Source: a bacterium
GTDB lineage: Bacteria; Desulfobacterota; JAPLJL01
DNA: 10,591 bases
Assembly (NCBI GenBank): GCA_028713675.1
Contig: JAQTNV010000085.1
Location: 1-10,591, forward strand
Direction: 5' to 3'
Shown: one piece after another, positions 6,547 through 10,591 of the stretch
How positions within the stretch are numbered: the stretch's first letter is position 1
Layout of the letters: every line of letters starts with the position of its first letter
Translations under genes and position numbers: made by a program
Notes under the pieces: generated by a model
Told to the model about the DNA's origin: nothing
The model's database searches: none
Seen by the model: only the letters and a program-made list of their open reading frames with translations

Positions 6547-6888
6547 CTATCTCCGGAATCCGCCTCTTCCGCCGCCACCGCCGCCGCCCGGCCGGCCACC
6601 GCCGCCGCCCGGCCGTCCGCCTCTCGGTCCACCCCGGTTATCCCCAAACTGCGGGGCGCGGGGACGGGCCTCGTCGATTTTCAGGGTGCGTCCTTCATAT
6701 TCCTGCCCATCCAGGGCTTCCTTCGCCTTTTCGGCTTCCGCCGGGCTGGACATTTCAACAAAACCAAAGCCTTTGCCCTCGATGACGGTGATTTCTTTCA
6801 CCTCGCCGTGAGCGCCGAACAACTCCGCCAGCTTCGCGCTGGTTACCGAGTACGGAAGATTTCCCACATACAGTTTACTGCCTTGCAT
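6547..6888 (-). CDS. RRM RNA-binding protein with Gly/Arg-rich tail
   Basis: This is a single RNA-recognition-motif protein, probably a cold- or stress-related RNA chaperone in the cytoplasm; that role is inferred from the family. The RRM spans residues 2-75 with RNP2 KLYVGNL (5-11) and RNP1 KGFGFVEM (39-46). The tail (about 84-113) is almost wholly Gly, Arg and Pro, ending GRGGFRR. The start is set at the ATG at 6886-6888 because AAAGGAG lies 6 bases upstream. A longer open frame reaches 6930, but its extra 14 residues are translated ribosome-binding-site and leader sequence. Length is then 113 residues, usual for bacterial RRM proteins of this kind. The gene has a long leader with a candidate promoter at 7191-7219 and a strong terminator. 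Confidence 0.93.
   Translation of the reverse strand: MQGSKLYVGNLPYSVTSAKLAELFGAHGEVKEITVIEGKGFGFVEMSSPAEAEKAKEALDGQEYEGRTLKIDEARPRAPQFGDNRGGPRGGRPGGGGGRPGGGGGGGRGGFRR
6575..6615. repeat. 21-base tandem repeat in the Gly-rich coding tail
   Basis: A 20-base sequence at 6575-6594 recurs exactly at 6596-6615, giving a 21-base period (seven codons). It encodes the repeated Gly/Arg/Pro segment of the RRM protein tail. In-frame repeats of this kind can expand or contract without a frameshift. Confidence 0.8.
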
Positions 6889-6894
6889 TTCTTT

Positions 6895-6901
6895 CTCCTT
6901 T
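6895..6901 (-). promoter_or_regulatory. Ribosome binding site that fixes the RRM gene start
   Basis: AAAGGAG on the minus strand lies 6 bases before the ATG at 6888. It falls inside the longer open frame to 6930 and so rules against that upstream start. Confidence 0.85.
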
Positions 6902-7025
6902 CGAATTACTTCTCTTTTCTCTAATAACATTGCTCGGCGAGGCTGGAAAACCTCTGGATCGATAACATTATTAGATTTGCCATAGGCTTTTTAACATCTC
7001 ATCCGTTGCTTTATTTAATCCGCCT

Positions 7026-7038
7026 GATCACCTCCTTT
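7026..7038 (-). promoter_or_regulatory. Orphan extended Shine-Dalgarno-like sequence
   Basis: The minus strand reads AAAGGAGGTGATC. This is complementary over 13 bases to the conserved 3' end of bacterial 16S rRNA (GATCACCTCCTTT). No ATG, GTG or TTG at normal spacing opens a frame longer than a few codons, so it does not seem to serve a protein gene. Confidence 0.6.
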
Positions 7039-7190
7039 GGGTTATATGATTGAAGAATATGATCTGATTCCCCATGCTGAAATGAAAGCAGGGAAACAGA
7101 CCAAGCTCGACGCAATTTAGTGAGTGATTTGATTTGGCTGGCTTAAAAATCCTTGCTCTATGGCTTTCTCGAGAATCAAGTGCTGATTAA

Positions 7191-7219
7191 TTTATGGCAG
7201 ACTCGGACCGAAATGTCAA
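7191..7219 (-). promoter_or_regulatory. Candidate promoter of the RRM gene
   Basis: On the minus strand, a perfect -35 hexamer TTGACA (7214-7219) is followed after 17 bases by CATAAA (7191-7196), a 4 of 6 match to TATAAT. This would start transcription near 7184, about 295 bases before the RRM coding sequence. The upstream amidohydrolase gene ends at 7437. Confidence 0.5.
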
Positions 7220-7436
7220 ATACCAGATGCTAATTAACGATTTTGGATTGACAACTGACGGATCGAGCCACCTAACCACCATCTTTTTCAGCTTTCTTGC
7301 CCAATTACCTGAAGTGGCAGTGATTGCCCTGCAAACCAGCCGAGCATGATCGGCCACTACATATTTTATCTGTTACCGGTTGCTGGCGACCGGCTATTTA
7401 TCCTGAGCTCTGCCGAAGGACCGGTTACCTGCAATT
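7220..7436. other. Gene-free spacer downstream of amidohydrolase
   Basis: No supported gene is present. Codon-like composition is lost and the GC content looks lower than in the neighbouring genes. The only structure I see is a short palindromic repeat at 7401-7420 and repeated ACCGGT-type hexamers around it (7375-7424). It may be decayed DNA. Confidence 0.5.
7401..7420. repeat. REP-like extragenic palindrome
   Basis: The sequence TCCTGAGCTCTGCCGAAGGA is an imperfect palindrome. It closely resembles the TCCTGAGC-CTGTCGAAGGA type of intergenic repeat that recurs in many environmental bacterial genomes. It lies 17 bases past the amidohydrolase stop codon. Only one copy is seen in this window. 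Confidence 0.45.
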
Positions 7437-8921
7437 TTAAACTGAGTACCTCAACTTTCCTTCCAGAAATACCTTTTCAACTTTCCAAAGATTTTCCATA
7501 TCTTCCAAGGGGTTAGCGGAGAGAATCACGATATCGGCGAGCTTGCCTTTTTTCAGACTGCCGATCCGGTCGGAAAGATTAAGAATTTTCGCGTTATTAA
7601 GGGTGGCCATCCTGAGGATTTCCCGGGGAGGAAGCCCCGAGCGCTGAAGAATGCCCATCTCGAGCGCCATGGCCCCGGGGAAGTCAAAGGGGATGCCGCC
7701 GTCATTCCCGCACCCGACCAGGGCCCCCGCCTGAAACAGGCGGCGCAGGTTCCGGCTCCCGACCACCGCCGCGGCGGTAAAGATCCGGGGTTCCGGGGTA
7801 ATCATCAGGTGCCGGTGTTCGTAGTAATCAGGGTTGGAAAGCTTGCGGTAGCTGTCCCGGGCGATTTTCCGGATGGATTCCTCGGCGAATTCATCCAGGA
7901 TTTGGGGGAGGCGGGTCTTTTTGTCTTCAAGTATCTGTTTCACTTCCGGGGCGTCGGCATAGGGGTCGCCGTTCCGGGGAAAACTCAGGGCCCAGGCCAC
8001 CGAGGCCGTGGGGGTGATTCCCGCTCCGCTTTTCACGAAAGCCTCGATGTCCGCGCCGGTCAGATCCTGGTCCCGCGGCATGTGTTCGAAGGACCTGATT
8101 CCCGCCCGCAGGTTTTTCCGGAACCCCTCCACCGAAGTATGGTGCACCGCCACCACCTTTCCGTGCTTTTCCGCTTCTTTCTGGATGGCAGAAAGCTCCT
8201 CATCGGAAAGGACCGGGAGAGCCGGGGTCGGGATCCAGAGCTTGTTGTACTGCAGGAAGGTTTTGATGAAATCCGCCCCGTCCGCACAGGCCCGGGCGAC
8301 CTGTTCCTTCACCTCCGCGGCCGAACGGATGGTGCGGAGCATCTTTACCCCTCCGAGCAGTGCTAAATCAACGCCGTAACCGCCTGGGACCTGGATCCCG
8401 ATGCCCCGGAGAATCCGGGGCCCGAGCATTTTTCCGGAAGCGATATTTCTTTTCATCTCCTCGAGCTTGCCGGGGAACCCCGACATGTCCCGGACCGTGG
8501 TCACCCCGTGGCGCAGGCATTCCTCGGCGTTGCGCTCGCATTGGCGGCTCCAGGCGAGGAGAAACCCGAGTCCCAGGTCGGCCGCCCCCGGGAGGGTTAA
8601 GTGGCAATGACCGTTGATCAGCCCCGGGATCGCGTACCGGTCCTGGAGGTCCAGGGTCAGGTCCGCCGCAAGCGGGACGGGGTTTTCCAGGATTTCCTCG
8701 ATCACCTGATCCCGGATCAGGATCTGGCCCGGGGAGATGACCCGGTTTCCCTCCACATCGACGATCCGGACGTTTTTCAGGAGGATCCGGCCGCCCGGCG
8801 CGACCGGGAAATCAAGGGGCTTCCGGGGAGTGCTGGCGGAGACGCAGCCCAAGGGGGTCAGCTGGGAAAGAAAAGCGGCCCCGAGCCAGGCGGAGGACTT
8901 GATGAATTCCCGGCGTTCCAT
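7437..8921 (-). CDS. Tat-exported amidohydrolase with lipobox (imidazolonepropionase/prolidase-like)
   Basis: A metal-dependent hydrolase of the amidohydrolase superfamily, 494 residues; its substrate is unknown. The metal ligands are visible: His105 and His107 (NGHCHLTL), Lys220 (DFIKTFL, the likely carboxylated lysine), His260 or 261 (VAVHHTS), His280 (SFEHMPRD) and Asp407 (GCGNDGG). The C-terminus has the usual composite-domain closure, SLKKGKLADIVILSANPLED. The N-terminus carries a twin-arginine motif, RREFIK (residues 3-8), and then LTPLGC with Cys26 as a possible lipobox. It is therefore probably folded with metal in the cytoplasm, exported by Tat and membrane-anchored. The ATG at 8921 is kept because it precedes the RR motif, but no clear Shine-Dalgarno precedes it. 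Upstream are a repeat array and the phosphatase gene. Family members include Xaa-Pro or Xaa-Arg dipeptidases and imidazolonepropionase-like enzymes. Confidence 0.9.
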   Translation of the reverse strand: MERREFIKSSAWLGAAFLSQLTPLGCVSASTPRKPLDFPVAPGGRILLKNVRIVDVEGNRVISPGQILIRDQVIEEILENPVPLAADLTLDLQDRYAIPGLINGHCHLTLPGAADLGLGFLLAWSRQCERNAEECLRHGVTTVRDMSGFPGKLEEMKRNIASGKMLGPRILRGIGIQVPGGYGVDLALLGGVKMLRTIRSAAEVKEQVARACADGADFIKTFLQYNKLWIPTPALPVLSDEELSAIQKEAEKHGKVVAVHHTSVEGFRKNLRAGIRSFEHMPRDQDLTGADIEAFVKSGAGITPTASVAWALSFPRNGDPYADAPEVKQILEDKKTRLPQILDEFAEESIRKIARDSYRKLSNPDYYEHRHLMITPEPRIFTAAAVVGSRNLRRLFQAGALVGCGNDGGIPFDFPGAMALEMGILQRSGLPPREILRMATLNNAKILNLSDRIGSLKKGKLADIVILSANPLEDMENLWKVEKVFLEGKLRYSV

Positions 8922-8960
8922 GAATTGCGGATTGCTGTTTGTTCAGTTTCTGGGGTTTCG

Positions 8961-9049
8961 TGCTTGGTGCTTTGTCCTCTGTTTTTTGCTCTATGCTCTT
9001 TGCTCTCTGCCCTCTGCCCTATGCCCTATGCCCTCTGCCCTATGCCCTA
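8961..9049. repeat. Heptamer repeat array between phosphatase and amidohydrolase
   Basis: Nine uninterrupted heptamers run from 8987 to 9049 on the plus strand: TGCTCTA, TGCTCTT, TGCTCTC, TGCCCTC, TGCCCTA twice, TGCCCTC, TGCCCTA twice. Three more degenerate units reach back to 8961 with one 2-base slip. On the minus strand the unit is TAGGGCA, the same family as the AGGGCAT units at 1873-1893. The final CTA (9047-9049) is the TAG stop codon of the phosphatase gene. Confidence 0.92.
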
Positions 9050-10591
9050 TGCTTTTTTAATGACCACCATGGTTACGTCGTCATCAAAATCCTTGGGTCC
9101 GCAGAAATTCCGGAGCTCGGCAATCAGGAGGTTCGGAATCTCGGGCGCCTCGGAACCGGCGAATTTAGCCAGGAACTCGGCGAGCCGCTCCTGGCCGAAT
9201 TCATTCCCCTTTTGATCCCGGGCTTCGGTCAGCCCGTCGGTGTACAGGAAAATGCCCTCCCCCGATTTCAGGGAAAACTTTTTTTCCGCCAGGGCCGGGG
9301 CGAAGATCTGGTCGTCAATGGCTCCCAGAGCCGGGCCCCGGGAGGAGATGGACCGGACGCCGTAAGGGCCGAAATGGAGCAGGTCAGGATGACCGGCGGA
9401 AGCCAGGGTGAACTCGTTCCGGGCCGGATCGATGACGAGAAAGGCCAGGGTGACAAACAATTCCCGCTCCAGGTCGCGTTTTAAAAAACGGTTGAGGGAG
9501 ATCAGCAATTCCCGGGGCCCGCGGCTTTCCCCGGTTTCAATCTCCAGGATTGTTTTCAGGGTGGTCCGGGTGATGGAAGCGATCCAGGCCCCCTTCAGGC
9601 CTTTGCCCGCCACGTCCGCCACGACCACCCCGTATTTTCCGTCCCGGAGAGGGAAAAGGTCGTAGAAATCGCCCGAAACCTCGTAGGCCGGCTGGTAAAA
9701 GCACCCCAGGGAAAAATTGGGTATCGCCGGGAGGGAGGCGGGGAGAAGCTCTCTCTGCATCTGCTGGGCGATCTCCAGCTCCCTTTTCATCCGTTCCTGC
9801 TCCACCAGGTTGTTTTCGGCGGCCTGGATTTCCTCGGCCATCTGGTCGAGAGTCCGGGCCAGCTGGCCGATCTCGTCGCTTCTCTTCAGGTTAAGCCTGT
9901 TTTTCAGGTGGCCGCGGCCTAAGTTGCGGGCGTGCTCGGTGATTTGCTCGATCGGCCTGACGGAGAGGGTAACCAGGAGAAGGATTAAGGAAAGGAAAAT
10001 CAGGAGAAGAAACAGGGAAATGAGAAAGGTTTTATTGCGGGCGGTTTTCAAAACCTCATTCAGCCCCTTTTCGGACAGCCCGAGATGAAATATTCCCAGG
10101 GGCTTGTTCTGGACCACCAGGGACCGGTTGAAATCAACCAGGTTTTCTTTATCCCAGCTCAGGACCGGCCGGGTGGACGAGGAGGGGGAAACCGGGATTT
10201 CCTTGATCCGTTCGGCCAGTTGGTCGCCGTTGTTCAGCGTGGTGGCGAAATATTCATCTTTTTTCGCGGTAGTAATCAGGGCGTAAGCGATGTCCTCGTT
10301 TTGGATGACCCGGTGCACCGCGGTTTCCAGGATAATATGGTCTTTGAGAATCAGGGCCTCACGGTTGGACTCGGCGAAATTTTCCAGAATGGCGGCGGCC
10401 CGGAGTTCTTTTTCCACGCGTAACGCTTTTCTTTCCTGGAGAAGAAAAAAGGCCGAATTGATCAAAACCACGAGGATGACCAGGATGGCGGCGAAAAGAA
10501 TGGCCTTGACCCGGATGCTGGGGTGCCCCACGGTTTGCTGGGGAAGCTCCAGGATTTTATCGATCTTGCCCTTCAATTTTTCTTCAGCTCT
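9047..10591 (-). CDS. Membrane-anchored HAMP-SpoIIE (PP2C) serine phosphatase, 5' end outside window
   Basis: A signalling phosphatase expected to dephosphorylate a Ser/Thr-phosphorylated partner such as an anti-sigma-factor antagonist, in response to an external cue. Numbering here is from the TTG at 10576. Membrane segments lie at about 25-47 and 183-205 and enclose an extracytoplasmic sensor region of about 135 residues. A HAMP linker follows (about 206-260, with SVRPIEQITEHARNLGRGHL), then a coiled-coil helix (about 250-278, ELEIAQQMQRELLP). The catalytic domain then runs to the end, with metal-binding motifs GDFYDLF (Asp303), VADVAGKG (Asp321), YTDGLTEA (Asp447) and FDDDVTMVV. The frame is open through to base 10591 with no ATG, so the true start is probably beyond the window and the gene is partial here. 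The TAG stop lies within the heptamer array. No partner (STAS protein or anti-sigma kinase) is visible. Confidence 0.92.
   Translation of the reverse strand, partial: RAEEKLKGKIDKILELPQQTVGHPSIRVKAILFAAILVILVVLINSAFFLLQERKALRVEKELRAAAILENFAESNREALILKDHIILETAVHRVIQNEDIAYALITTAKKDEYFATTLNNGDQLAERIKEIPVSPSSSTRPVLSWDKENLVDFNRSLVVQNKPLGIFHLGLSEKGLNEVLKTARNKTFLISLFLLLIFLSLILLLVTLSVRPIEQITEHARNLGRGHLKNRLNLKRSDEIGQLARTLDQMAEEIQAAENNLVEQERMKRELEIAQQMQRELLPASLPAIPNFSLGCFYQPAYEVSGDFYDLFPLRDGKYGVVVADVAGKGLKGAWIASITRTTLKTILEIETGESRGPRELLISLNRFLKRDLERELFVTLAFLVIDPARNEFTLASAGHPDLLHFGPYGVRSISSRGPALGAIDDQIFAPALAEKKFSLKSGEGIFLYTDGLTEARDQKGNEFGQERLAEFLAKFAGSEAPEIPNLLIAELRNFCGPKDFDDDVTMVVIKKA

Larger units (their letters stand above)
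6889..7190 (-). other. Long untranslated leader of the RRM gene
   Basis: About 300 bases between the candidate promoter and the RRM start carry no convincing open frame and are visibly more AT-rich than the genes. The stretch contains an orphan Shine-Dalgarno-like 13-mer (7026-7038) and a small hairpin near 6940-6955 (GAGG with CCTC). That hairpin is flanked by two copies of AATGTTAT (minus strand; about 6963-6970 and 6925-6932). Long structured leaders are typical of cold-shock-type mRNAs; a leader role here is inferred. Confidence 0.45.

Noticed and set aside
7026-7038. Fragment of a 16S rRNA gene on the plus strand
   Set aside because: Only the terminal 13 bases match; the preceding bases do not resemble the conserved 16S 3' region.
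7246-7275. Plus-strand TTGACA as a promoter
   Set aside because: No acceptable -10 hexamer at 16-18 bases and no gene downstream on that strand.
7194-7349. A 51-codon plus-strand frame (begins MADSDRNVKYQ) in the gene-free region
   Set aside because: It has no ribosome binding site, has a stop codon just upstream, shows codon use unlike its neighbours and overlaps the candidate RRM promoter. A frame of this length in AT-richer DNA is easily chance.

Overview
This is a bacterial chromosomal window of moderately high GC. It carries eight protein genes, seven on the minus strand and one on the plus strand, separated by unusually structured intergenic DNA. The gene content (acpP-fabF pair, small RRM RNA-binding protein with a Gly/Arg tail, SlyD-like FKBP lipoprotein, tandem START-type protein, HAMP-SpoIIE phosphatase) suggests a Gram-negative, probably Desulfobacterota (former Deltaproteobacteria) or a nearby lineage. 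That placement is inferred from protein style, not from a marker gene. I see no rRNA, tRNA, CRISPR array, transposase or phage gene.

Layout on the minus strand, read from high to low coordinates: a membrane-anchored SpoIIE/PP2C phosphatase, cut by the right window edge (9047-10591); an array of 7-base repeats (8961-9049); a Tat-exported amidohydrolase with a lipobox (7437-8921); about 550 bases without a convincing gene, holding a likely promoter and leader for the next gene (6889-7436); an RRM RNA-binding protein (6547-6888) with a textbook terminator (6466-6497); a cysteine-containing protein of unknown function (5523-6260); an exported FKBP prolyl isomerase (4792-5310); and a cluster of palindromes (4634-4789). 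The plus strand then carries one multi-pass membrane protein (3673-4524) with its own terminator. It is divergent from a secreted tandem START/SRPBCC protein (2157-3572). A large symmetric repeat block (1839-2159) follows, and then the fatty-acid synthesis pair acpP (1382-1663) and fabF (110-1351).

AcpP carries the growing acyl chain and FabF elongates it, so those two genes work together. The other genes look like single transcription units with cell-envelope, signalling or RNA-binding roles. No dedicated multi-gene system is evident.

The most unusual signal is non-coding. Two intergenic regions consist of degenerate tandem heptamers, one of them also with nonamers. The 1839-2159 block is a mirror arrangement: heptamers, nonamers, spacer, inverted nonamers, inverted heptamers. 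It includes a perfect 22-base inverted repeat. In both arrays the heptamer register ends exactly on the TAG stop codon of the upstream minus-strand gene.
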